A stretch of 64,000 nucleotides of DNA from WJKK01 sp964638225. GTDB taxonomy: Bacteria > Patescibacteriota > WWE3 > UBA101185 > UBA10185. The notes below the pieces were generated by a model that saw only the letters and a list, made by a program, of their open reading frames with translations, searched no databases and was not told where the DNA came from. Below are positions 24,461 to 32,313 of this stretch, piece by piece. Position 1 is the first letter of the stretch. Every line of letters begins with the position of its first letter. Made by a program: the position numbers and the translations under genes. The stretch is from positions 1 through 64,000 of the forward strand of contig CAZWYL010000003.1 of the NCBI GenBank assembly GCA_964638225.1, written 5' to 3'.

Positions 24461-25756
24461 ATGAAATCTATATCTATACAAGGAGGTTTTCCGCTTAATG
24501 GAGAAATAATCCCTTCAGGCTCTACCAAATCAGCTGCAAAGCTTATCTTGCTTTCTTTGTTTAGCACTGAGGAAGTTGTATTTTCTCACGTTCCTAGAGT
24601 TGGATTTATTGAGGATACTCTAGATTTGGTCAGATCCTTAGGGGCAGACGTTGAATGGAAAGGTGACAATAAACTTTTGATAAATTCATCAGGTGTATCA
24701 ACTCCCAGAGTACCTTTTGAAAAGGGGGTTAAGCATGAGTATAGTGTTCTTTTGGTTCCCCCGCTTGTATTCAGATTTGGAAAAGCAATAATTCCAAGAC
24801 CTGAGAATATAAGTGAATCCGCCCTGGAAAAGTGCATTTCTACATGGAAAAGTTTGGGGTTTGAAGTTAAGGAGAATCAGGAATGGTTGATGGTGGAAAT
24901 AGGAAATCCAGTTTCAACTGGAATTAATTTCAAATCAATTGACCCGCTTAGAACTATTAATGCAATTGCCTCTTCAATATTTATTAAGGAAAAGACTGTT
25001 ATTACGAGTGCCGCAGAAGAACCCGAGGTAGACGAGTTAATAGATTTTTTCTCTTTATTGGGAGCCTCTATAGATAGAGTTGAACCTCGACGGATTGAAG
25101 TGGAGGGAGAATCTTTGTTTAAAGGTGCTTCTTTTAAAGTTAGTCCTTCTGTAAATGAGATTGTATATTTCGCGGTAGCAGCGCTTGTTACAGGAGGTAC
25201 AATAACAATCAAATCGGTGAATAAGGTGGCTCTTGCTCCCTTTATAAACATACTAAATAAAGTTGGAACTAATTTTGAATTTTTGGATAATAATTTAACG
25301 GTTTGGCATGGAGGAGAAGAGTTTAATCCCGTGGAAGTGGAGGTTAAACCAGCACCAGGCTTTATTTCAGATTGGCTGCCTCCTCTGGCCCTACTGCTTA
25401 CTAAAGCTAGTGGAGAAAGCGTTCTTAAGGCAGATTTTGTTTCTGAGGAATGGGATTTTGTGAGTGATTTTAATCGTCTAGGAACAGATATTTCTTTTCA
25501 AGAATCAGACAACGAGGTTGAAGGGAGACAAACTGTGGAAGAAGTGAGTTCTAAAAGTGGTATCTTGATAAGCGGTCCAGTTGATTTAAAAGGAGCAACG
25601 CTTGATTTAACCAATCGTTTTTCTGGGCCTGCACTAGTTTTAGCTGCTCTTACCTCTGTAGGGAAATCACAGGTTAGAGGTGTTGAAGCCGTGGAGTACT
25701 TTTACGAAGATTTCTTAGAAAAGTTAATTCGTTTGGGTGCTCGTATTTCAATCTAA
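24461..25756 (+). CDS. MurA/EPSP-synthase-fold paralogue without the catalytic Cys
   Basis: A 431-residue protein with the inside-out alpha/beta barrel repeats of the enolpyruvyl transferase family (GGFPLNGEIIPSGSTKSAAK at the start, repeated G-x-x-x-x-LGA endings). Compared with the MurA at 42300-43598 it has lost the key residues. The Lys-Asn pair (SGNKNS there) is SGSTKS. The Cys loop (GGCTLGIREID there) reads FGKAIIPRPEN. PEP-dependent transfer to UDP-GlcNAc is therefore doubtful. It sits directly before mraY, where mur ligase genes often lie, so a cell-wall role is likely. It may have another acceptor or a regulatory role. It is not simply a decayed copy, since the frame is intact and all domains are present. 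Confidence 0.75.
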   Translation: MKSISIQGGFPLNGEIIPSGSTKSAAKLILLSLFSTEEVVFSHVPRVGFIEDTLDLVRSLGADVEWKGDNKLLINSSGVSTPRVPFEKGVKHEYSVLLVPPLVFRFGKAIIPRPENISESALEKCISTWKSLGFEVKENQEWLMVEIGNPVSTGINFKSIDPLRTINAIASSIFIKEKTVITSAAEEPEVDELIDFFSLLGASIDRVEPRRIEVEGESLFKGASFKVSPSVNEIVYFAVAALVTGGTITIKSVNKVALAPFINILNKVGTNFEFLDNNLTVWHGGEEFNPVEVEVKPAPGFISDWLPPLALLLTKASGESVLKADFVSEEWDFVSDFNRLGTDISFQESDNEVEGRQTVEEVSSKSGILISGPVDLKGATLDLTNRFSGPALVLAALTSVGKSQVRGVEAVEYFYEDFLEKLIRLGARISI

Positions 25757-25773
25757 AATGCTATACTATCCCT

Positions 25774-26835
25774 ATGTTTGATGATTTGCTTTATCTTTTT
25801 TTGGCTGTAATTCTTTCCACTATTCTCTATCCTTTTTGGATTAAATTTGTCTACGCTTTTCAGATGGGTGAGTCAATTAGGGAAGATGGACCTAAAACAC
25901 ATCTGAAGAAACAGGGTACACCAACAATGGGTGGTTTGGTATTTACTTTTGTTGCAGCTATCATTACTTTTATTTTCAATAGGTCCCGCACCCAAACCTT
26001 ATTTCCCGTATTTGTTGCCTCTTTAGCGGGCCTTTTTGGTTTAATAGAGGATTTTACAAAAGTTTTTAGTAGTTCTTTATTTTCTTTTAAAAGGAGGGTT
26101 TTTGGTTTTTTTAACATATCTAAAGGTTTTTTAGTGAAATTTCGCGAGTCTTTTGTTGAGTTTTGGAGAGTAGTTGGAAGCAGGGATAGTGAAGGCCTTC
26201 AAACTTATCAAAAATTCTTCTTTCAACTTTCTATAGCGGGTTTCGCAGCCTATTGGACTTATTTTAAGTTAGGTTGGGATTACATTTGGTTTCCTCTTGT
26301 TGGCAACGTACACATAGGCCTTTTTTATCCAGTTTTTATAATAGTTTTATTTATAGTGATTCTGAATTCTGTTGCTTTTACTGATGGATTAGATGGTTTA
26401 GCTGGTGGGTTATCTTTGTTTAGTATTTGCGGTTATTGGGCTATTGCTTTGTTGTTGGGATATAATTCTTTAGCTAGTTTCTGTGCTACTCTAGTTGGTG
26501 CTTTAATTCCTTTCCTTTACTTTAATATCTTTCCAGCTAGATTATTTATGGGTAACGTAGGTTCTCATGTGTTGGGCGCGACTTTGGCAATGTTGGGTAT
26601 AGTAATGCATCGAGAAGCGGCTTTGTTCTTCTTGGTTTTAATATTCCTTGTAGATGGTATTTCGAGCCCTCTTCAATCACTATCTGCAAAATTGACCGGA
26701 AAAAGAATATTTAGAATGGCTCCATTACACCATCACTTTGAGCTTTTAGGTTGGCACGAATCCAAAGTTACTATGCGTCTTTGGCTCTTTGGAATTCTCT
26801 TTACATTTGTGGGTATATTCATAGCTCTTCTATAA
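25774..26835 (+). CDS. mraY: Phospho-N-acetylmuramoyl-pentapeptide transferase MraY (altered active-site residues)
   Basis: MraY transfers phospho-MurNAc-pentapeptide to undecaprenyl phosphate, forming lipid I. This 353-residue multi-pass protein has KKQGTPTMGG (45-54), FTDGLDGLAGG (202-212), KLTGKRIFRMAPLHHHFEL (306-324) and many membrane helices. Two positions differ from the family. The Asp-Asp pair after helix 3 is E92-D93 (GLIEDF), and the loop usually written MGDTGS is MGNVGS, so the Asp that binds Mg in known structures is N261. The segment between the first of these and the GL...K...Q helix is also longer than usual (about 98-140). A TGCTATACT extended -10 box ends 6 nt before the ATG. 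It heads mraY-ftsW-murG-ftsQ-ftsA-ftsZ. Confidence 0.88.
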   Translation: MFDDLLYLFLAVILSTILYPFWIKFVYAFQMGESIREDGPKTHLKKQGTPTMGGLVFTFVAAIITFIFNRSRTQTLFPVFVASLAGLFGLIEDFTKVFSSSLFSFKRRVFGFFNISKGFLVKFRESFVEFWRVVGSRDSEGLQTYQKFFFQLSIAGFAAYWTYFKLGWDYIWFPLVGNVHIGLFYPVFIIVLFIVILNSVAFTDGLDGLAGGLSLFSICGYWAIALLLGYNSLASFCATLVGALIPFLYFNIFPARLFMGNVGSHVLGATLAMLGIVMHREAALFFLVLIFLVDGISSPLQSLSAKLTGKRIFRMAPLHHHFELLGWHESKVTMRLWLFGILFTFVGIFIALL

Positions 26836-26844
26836 TAAATAACA

Positions 26845-28017
26845 ATGAAGGCTTCATATGGTTTTAAATCAAAACACACTGCACCGCTTTTAGTGAGTGT
26901 CTTTGTTCTTCTATTTATAGGGCTTTTGTTGGTTTATGATTCTACAATGTTTTATTCTCAGAATGTATATGGTAATCCTTACAGATTCGCCTATTTACAG
27001 CTTTCCTGGGTGGTGATGGGGTTGGTTGGATTCTTTATTTTTTTTAAAATACACTATAAAAGGTGGTTAAAGCTTAGTTTTTTCTTTTTTGTTGTAACTT
27101 TAATATTTCTAGGCATTTTAGCTCTTTTTGGTTTAATTACTTTTCAACTAAGATTTATTGAATGCTCTTCTTCTTTGCCATTTGTTCCCTGTATCAATGG
27201 AGCATATCGTTGGATTTATCTTAACTCATCACCTCTTCCTGAAATACCCTTTCTTGGTGTACTAAGTTTTCAGCCTGCGGAATTGGCAAAGTTTAGTATC
27301 GTACTTTATGTTTCTGCTTTATTAAGTCAAAAGAAGGATTTTAAGATTTTTATAATTCCATCAGTGTTAGTTTTTTCCTTAATTTTATTGCAGCCAAATA
27401 TGTCGACTGCCTTTTTGATTCTCCTGATTTGTTTGAGTATTTATTTTGCAAGTGGGTTATCTTTGAAGCCGTTGGTAATTTCAGCACCGGTGTTCTTTAT
27501 CTTACTGATAGGTGCTGTATTTTTATCCCCTTATAGAAGAGATAGATTTTCTACTCTATTTAGAAACGAGCAAACTCAAGAAGAATATCTTTCAACGGGG
27601 TATCACAAAAAGCAAATTTTAATCTCTTTAGGTTCTGGAGGTCTTCTTGGTCTTGGAATAGGGCAGTCGCGGCAAAAATATCAGTATCTTCCGGAGGTAG
27701 CTGCAGATTCCATATTTGCAATACTAGGAGAGGAAGTTGGTTTTATAGGTACTTCGGCTTTCTTACTTTTTTTTCTTTATTTAATTTTTAAGGGTTATAT
27801 GATTGCTTTAGATGCGCCTGATTCCTTTTCTACTCTGGTAAGCGTGGGTATAACTACATGGTTGGGATTTCAGTTCTTAATAAATGTAGCTGCCATGACA
27901 CAATTAATTCCTTTAACAGGAATTCCTATCCCTCTTATATCCTATGGAGGATCTTCAATGATTTTTACTCTATGTGGTCTGGGTGTATTGGCAAACATAA
28001 GTAATTATGCTGGATAG
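26845..28017 (+). CDS. ftsW: SEDS peptidoglycan polymerase FtsW
   Basis: A 390-residue multi-pass glycosyltransferase of the SEDS family, which polymerises lipid II with a class B PBP partner. Family motifs include FQPAELAKFSIVLYVSALL (about 141-159), the GLLGLGIGQSRQKYQYLPE loop, DSIFAILGEEVGFIG and the C-terminal GIPIPLISYGGSSMI. It lies between mraY and murG, the normal place for ftsW. A TATAAT at 26831-26836, overlapping the mraY stop, is 8 nt before the ATG and may be an internal leaderless promoter. FtsI at 1879-3597 is the expected partner. Confidence 0.93.
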   Translation: MKASYGFKSKHTAPLLVSVFVLLFIGLLLVYDSTMFYSQNVYGNPYRFAYLQLSWVVMGLVGFFIFFKIHYKRWLKLSFFFFVVTLIFLGILALFGLITFQLRFIECSSSLPFVPCINGAYRWIYLNSSPLPEIPFLGVLSFQPAELAKFSIVLYVSALLSQKKDFKIFIIPSVLVFSLILLQPNMSTAFLILLICLSIYFASGLSLKPLVISAPVFFILLIGAVFLSPYRRDRFSTLFRNEQTQEEYLSTGYHKKQILISLGSGGLLGLGIGQSRQKYQYLPEVAADSIFAILGEEVGFIGTSAFLLFFLYLIFKGYMIALDAPDSFSTLVSVGITTWLGFQFLINVAAMTQLIPLTGIPIPLISYGGSSMIFTLCGLGVLANISNYAG

Positions 28018-28031
28018 GTTACAATATTAGT

Positions 28032-29162
28032 ATGAAACTAGCTATTACGGGCGGCCATCACAGCAGCGCTTTGCCTCTTATAGATTATATTAAAGAGGAA
28101 AAGTCTGATATTGATCTTCTTTGGTTTGGTCACAAGTTCAGCATGAAAGGTAATCGTAACCCCACACTGGAGTATCGTCAAATTACAGCTAGAGATATAC
28201 CCTTTATTGAGGTAAACGCAGGAAAATTTTACAAAACTTATAACCCACTTCGATTAGCAAAGATACCTTTTGGTTTTTTCCAGGCTTTTTATTATTTACT
28301 CAAAATTCGTCCGGATGTAGTTTTATCCTTTGGAGGTTATTTAGCAGTACCGGTTGTTTTTGCTGCTTGGGTTCTCGGTATTCCTTCGATTACACATGAG
28401 CAAACCTTAGTAACAGGTTACGCAAATAAATTTATTTCTTATTTTGTCGACGAGATTTTAATCTCTCATGAAGAATCCAGGGAATTCTTTCCGAATGAGA
28501 GGGTTAGACATTCAGGACTACCATTACGGGAAGCCTTATTTGATATAAAAAGTAATTCCTTTAATTTTGATAATGATCTTCCGGTTTTGTATATCACTGC
28601 AGGGAAGACAGGATCTCATAAAATTAATGTTGTTATTCAAGAAGGTCTTGAATCGCTGCTTGCTGAATTTAACGTAATACATCAGTGTGGAGATCATTCA
28701 GTATATAAAGATTATGATGTTTTGAAGAAAAAGTATGAAATGATTTCAGAACACTCTGTTGGAAGGTATTTCCTTCGCAAATTTGTTCTGGATGATGAGA
28801 TTGGGGAGGTTTTTAATAAAGCAGATGTTTACTTGTCTAGAGCTGGGGCCCATATTACTTATGAAATCAAGACTTTTAGAAAACCTTCTGTATTGGTTCC
28901 TATTCCCTGGGTGTCTCATAATGAGCAGTATAAAAATGCAGAATTACTAGTTGAATTGGGTCTGGGGATTATTCTCAAAGAAGAAAATCTTAACTGTGAC
29001 AATCTACTTGATTCTCTAAAGCAAGTTTCTTCAAAAATTTCCGGAAATGAAAACTTTTCACCTAAATATACTCAAGAGCCAATAAGGATTATGTTGTCTT
29101 CTATCAATGCAGTCTATGAAAAAAAGATCTCGAAAAAGAAGAGTAAGAAAAAAAATAAATAG
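28032..29162 (+). CDS. murG: UDP-GlcNAc:lipid I GlcNAc-transferase MurG
   Basis: A GT28 glycosyltransferase of 376 residues that makes lipid II at the inner membrane face. The N-terminal lobe begins ITGGHHSSALPLIDYI, a variant of the GGTGGH loop. It has VVLSFGGYLAVPVVFAAW and ITHEQTLVTGYANK. The C-terminal lobe has the sugar-nucleotide site SRAGAHITYEIKTFRKPSVL followed by SHNEQYKNAELL. The tail is very basic (KKISKKKSKKKNK). Its last 56 nt overlap the ftsQ-like gene. A TACAAT box ends 6 nt before the ATG. Confidence 0.93.
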   Translation: MKLAITGGHHSSALPLIDYIKEEKSDIDLLWFGHKFSMKGNRNPTLEYRQITARDIPFIEVNAGKFYKTYNPLRLAKIPFGFFQAFYYLLKIRPDVVLSFGGYLAVPVVFAAWVLGIPSITHEQTLVTGYANKFISYFVDEILISHEESREFFPNERVRHSGLPLREALFDIKSNSFNFDNDLPVLYITAGKTGSHKINVVIQEGLESLLAEFNVIHQCGDHSVYKDYDVLKKKYEMISEHSVGRYFLRKFVLDDEIGEVFNKADVYLSRAGAHITYEIKTFRKPSVLVPIPWVSHNEQYKNAELLVELGLGIILKEENLNCDNLLDSLKQVSSKISGNENFSPKYTQEPIRIMLSSINAVYEKKISKKKSKKKNK

Positions 29163-29892
29163 AAAGAAGATAGTTAGGGGAGTAAGAGTTTGGCTAAAAA
29201 GAATATTTACCGCAGTTTTGGTGGTAGGGGTTTTAGGCTCCACTTACTATTGGATTTTTAGATCTGATGTTTTCAGATTAAACAAATTTCAAGTGATTGG
29301 TACTGCTAAGTATGTTAATTCAGTTGATCTCAAAAATTTTCTAGATGCTAATTACATGGGAGAAAACTTGATTTTTTTGGAGACTTCTAAAGTTGAGCAT
29401 CTTCTTGAGGACATTTTTTTAGGGGCCCAAGATATAGATGTTAAGAAAAAATGGCCCAATGAATTGATAGTTAAAGTAACGGAAAGAAAGCCCTTAGCAG
29501 TTTTATACAATGATACTTATTCAGACAACTACATGGTGGATCAAGAAGGTTATGTTTTAGGTATAGTAGATTCCTCTGCTGAAGATTTACCTGAAGTTAA
29601 TTATATAGGTGAATTAAAGATCGGATCCTTTGTCCAAAGGGATTTAATTCCCGTATATACAGAGTTGATAAAGGCATTTGATGTTTCTGATGTAAAAGTT
29701 TCTAGTGTGAGTTTTCACCCTAGATATGTTTCCTTCTATTCAGAGGATGGAGTAAAAGTTCTTATTGACAACAAAAAAGACAAGTTCAACGCTTTAAATG
29801 TGCTATCTCGTCTTCTACATAAGCTAACTTTAGAAGGGAAAAGTCCTTCGACTATAGATTTACGATATGATAAAGTGGTAGTATCATACTAG
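29107..29892 (+). CDS. ftsQ: FtsQ/DivIB-like division protein (POTRA domain)
   Basis: A bitopic protein of 261 residues. A very basic cytoplasmic tail (KKRSRKRRVRKKINRKK) is followed by one membrane segment (about 33-54) and a POTRA-type domain starting FRLNKFQVIGTAKYVNSVDL. The FtsQ motif KKWPNELIVKVTERKPLAVL follows. FtsQ/DivIB links FtsL and FtsB to the septal synthase. It overlaps murG by 56 nt and precedes ftsA by 9 nt. The start could also be ATG 29116. It is a good structural match at the right place. Confidence 0.87.
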   Translation: MQSMKKRSRKRRVRKKINRKKIVRGVRVWLKRIFTAVLVVGVLGSTYYWIFRSDVFRLNKFQVIGTAKYVNSVDLKNFLDANYMGENLIFLETSKVEHLLEDIFLGAQDIDVKKKWPNELIVKVTERKPLAVLYNDTYSDNYMVDQEGYVLGIVDSSAEDLPEVNYIGELKIGSFVQRDLIPVYTELIKAFDVSDVKVSSVSFHPRYVSFYSEDGVKVLIDNKKDKFNALNVLSRLLHKLTLEGKSPSTIDLRYDKVVVSY

Positions 29893-29901
29893 TTAATTCT
29901 T

Positions 29902-31155
29902 ATGCCCAGAGAAAAAATAATTACAGGAATAGATGTCGGTTCGAATAAAGTTAGCACCGCCATCGCAACAGTTCACGAAAACAAAGTTTCTATTATTGGT
30001 GTCTCAGGTGCTGTTCCCTCGAAAGGCATTAAGAGAGGTAGTGTAGTAGATATAGATAATGCTGTTGAGGCCATATCTACAAGCTTAGAGCGTGCAGAGA
30101 GAATGGCCGGTGTTTCAGTTTCTTCCGCATTTGTTACCTTAAACGGAAGCCATATTCAAACTCAAAATTCGCATGGAGTGGTTGCTGTCAGTCCTCAGGT
30201 TGGTGAGATTACCCGCGAGGACGTAATTAGAGTTACAGAGGCAGCTCAAGCGGTTTCTTTGCCCTCCTCTCGAAAAATTGTACATGTAATCCCTCGAGAT
30301 TTTGTTGTTGACTCTCAGGAAGGTATAAAGGATCCAGTGGGTATGGCGGGAGTACGTTTGGAAGTAGAAACAAATATAATTCACGGCTCGGCCACTGCCA
30401 TGAAAAATTTAGTTAAATGTATTGATCAAGTAGGGGTTGAAGTGGAGGAATTAATATATGTTGGGGTTGCAGCTGCTGAATCAGTTTTAACAGATACAGA
30501 AAGAGAGTTAGGTACTATTTTGGTAGATATAGGCGGCGGAACAACTTCTTTAATTGCTTTTTTGGAAGGCAGCCCCGTCTATTCTTCTGTTTTAGGAATT
30601 GGAGCAAAACATATTACAAGCGATTTAGCTATTGGACTGAGGACTCGCTTGGATGATGCTGAAAGAATAAAATTAAAATTAAGTACTGTAACTAGTGAAA
30701 TGGAAAATCAGGGGCATACAATAAAAGAGGAAACCTTTGATGTTTCTGAGTTTGGACTTGATCAGGATGAGGTTCCCATTAGGTTTTTAAGAGAGATTGT
30801 AAATGCAAGAACCAAGGAAATTTTTAATATGGTTGCTTTAGAGCTGAATAAAGCGGGTCTTTTAGGTAAACTTCCTGCAGGGGTGGTTATTACAGGTGGA
30901 GGGGCTCAAACTTTTGCAATTGAAGCGGTAGCAAAAAACATTTTGAAAATGCCGGTTAGAATTGGGACTCCATCTGGTGTTACGGGATTGATTGATGAAA
31001 TTCGAGGCCCCGCTTTTTCCGGAACAGTAGGGGCAGTTTTGTATGGTGTGGATATGGTTAGAAGCAACTCCCTATTGTTTTTAGACAAAAGTCACGGTAA
31101 GATTAGTCAAAGCTTCCACAGCTTTTTTGAAAAGATAAAGTCCTTCCTGCCCTAA
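29902..31155 (+). CDS. ftsA: Cell division protein FtsA
   Basis: Actin-like ATPase that tethers FtsZ to the membrane. The 417-residue protein has phosphate-1 loop GIDVGSNKVSTAIA near the N-terminus and the FtsA-specific 1C subdomain (about residues 85-165). The phosphate-2 motif is TILVDIGGGTTSLIAFLEG and the adenosine motif is VVITGGGAQTFAIE. The C-terminal end (SFHSFFEKIKSFL) is an amphipathic helix of the kind FtsA uses as membrane anchor. It lies between ftsQ and ftsZ. Confidence 0.96.
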   Translation: MPREKIITGIDVGSNKVSTAIATVHENKVSIIGVSGAVPSKGIKRGSVVDIDNAVEAISTSLERAERMAGVSVSSAFVTLNGSHIQTQNSHGVVAVSPQVGEITREDVIRVTEAAQAVSLPSSRKIVHVIPRDFVVDSQEGIKDPVGMAGVRLEVETNIIHGSATAMKNLVKCIDQVGVEVEELIYVGVAAAESVLTDTERELGTILVDIGGGTTSLIAFLEGSPVYSSVLGIGAKHITSDLAIGLRTRLDDAERIKLKLSTVTSEMENQGHTIKEETFDVSEFGLDQDEVPIRFLREIVNARTKEIFNMVALELNKAGLLGKLPAGVVITGGGAQTFAIEAVAKNILKMPVRIGTPSGVTGLIDEIRGPAFSGTVGAVLYGVDMVRSNSLLFLDKSHGKISQSFHSFFEKIKSFLP

Positions 31156-31176
31156 ATCAGTTATAATATTTAAACT

Positions 31177-32286
31177 ATGCAAATAAAGCCTGAAATAGAA
31201 AGATTTGCTAAAATACGAGTCGTTGGTGTTGGCGGTGCTGGAGGTAATGCGATAAACACAATGATAGATTCCCAACAAATTGAAGGCGTTGAATTTTTGG
31301 CAGTGAATACCGATGCCCAAGCCCTTTCCATTAATAAAGCTTTTGTAAAAATACCTATAGGACAGGACATTACTCATGGTTTGGGTGCTGGAGCAAACCC
31401 GGAAATAGGGGAAAAAGCAGCAGAGGAAACCACTGAAGTTTTGAAAGAAAATTTGGAAGACTCTGACATGGTTTTTATCACGGCTGGAATGGGTGGAGGA
31501 ACCGGCACGGGTGCTTCTCCAGTAATTGCCAGAATAGCTCGAGATTTAGGCGCTTTAACAATAGGTGTTGTTACTAAACCCTTTGATTTTGAAGGAACCC
31601 AAAGAATGAAAAATGCTGAGCGGGGTATTGAAAACTTGAAACGTGAAGTAGATGCCTTGATCACTATTCCCAACCAAAAACTTCTAGAAATTTCAGATGA
31701 AGACACAACTGTAATGGAAGCTTTTAAGGTTTCAGACAGTGTTTTAAACCAGGGAGTTCAGGGTATTTCCGACCTGATTGTTAAGCCGGGACTAATTAAT
31801 GTAGACTTTGCAGATGTTCGTACAGTAATGAAAGATGCCGGTTCTGCCTTAATGGGAATTGGTATTGGAACCGGAGAAGATCGGGCAGAGATAGCTGCTC
31901 AAGGCGCAATATCCTCTCCACTTTTGGAAGTTTCAATCGAGGGAGCTACAGGTATTTTATTCAATATAATCGGTGGACCTGACTTGACCATGAAGGAAAT
32001 CGACAAGGCTGCAAGGTTGATCAGTGAGAGCTCTAATCCCGATGCCAATATAATATACGGTACCACTATAGATCCCGATATGTCGGATCAAATTAAGATA
32101 ACGGTTATAGCAACAGGATTTGATTCTGCTTATGCAGATCAATTTGGAATTCCTTCATCCAGGGACAAAAAGGAAGAAGCTTCTGAACCAAAGAAAGAAG
32201 AGGTTGACGGCGAGGATAAATGGATTGAGGATTTAGGAGATGAAGATGATCAGTTCGATATTCCGGCTTTCCTGCGAGGTAACTAA
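31177..32286 (+). CDS. ftsZ: Cell division GTPase FtsZ
   Basis: Tubulin-like GTPase that forms the Z ring. The 369 residues include VVGVGGAGGNAINTM at about 12-26 and the tubulin signature GMGGGTGTGASPVIA (about 105-119). T7 loop residues are at NVDFADVRTVM. After a short acidic linker of about 30 residues the C-terminal peptide reads DDQFDIPAFLRGN, the conserved site for FtsA and other partners. TATAAT at 31162-31167 lies 9 nt before the ATG, so ftsZ may have its own leaderless promoter as well as read-through from ftsA. Confidence 0.97.
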   Translation: MQIKPEIERFAKIRVVGVGGAGGNAINTMIDSQQIEGVEFLAVNTDAQALSINKAFVKIPIGQDITHGLGAGANPEIGEKAAEETTEVLKENLEDSDMVFITAGMGGGTGTGASPVIARIARDLGALTIGVVTKPFDFEGTQRMKNAERGIENLKREVDALITIPNQKLLEISDEDTTVMEAFKVSDSVLNQGVQGISDLIVKPGLINVDFADVRTVMKDAGSALMGIGIGTGEDRAEIAAQGAISSPLLEVSIEGATGILFNIIGGPDLTMKEIDKAARLISESSNPDANIIYGTTIDPDMSDQIKITVIATGFDSAYADQFGIPSSRDKKEEASEPKKEEVDGEDKWIEDLGDEDDQFDIPAFLRGN

Positions 32287-32313
32287 TTAAAGTATGTGGT
32301 ATATTTAAAGAGT

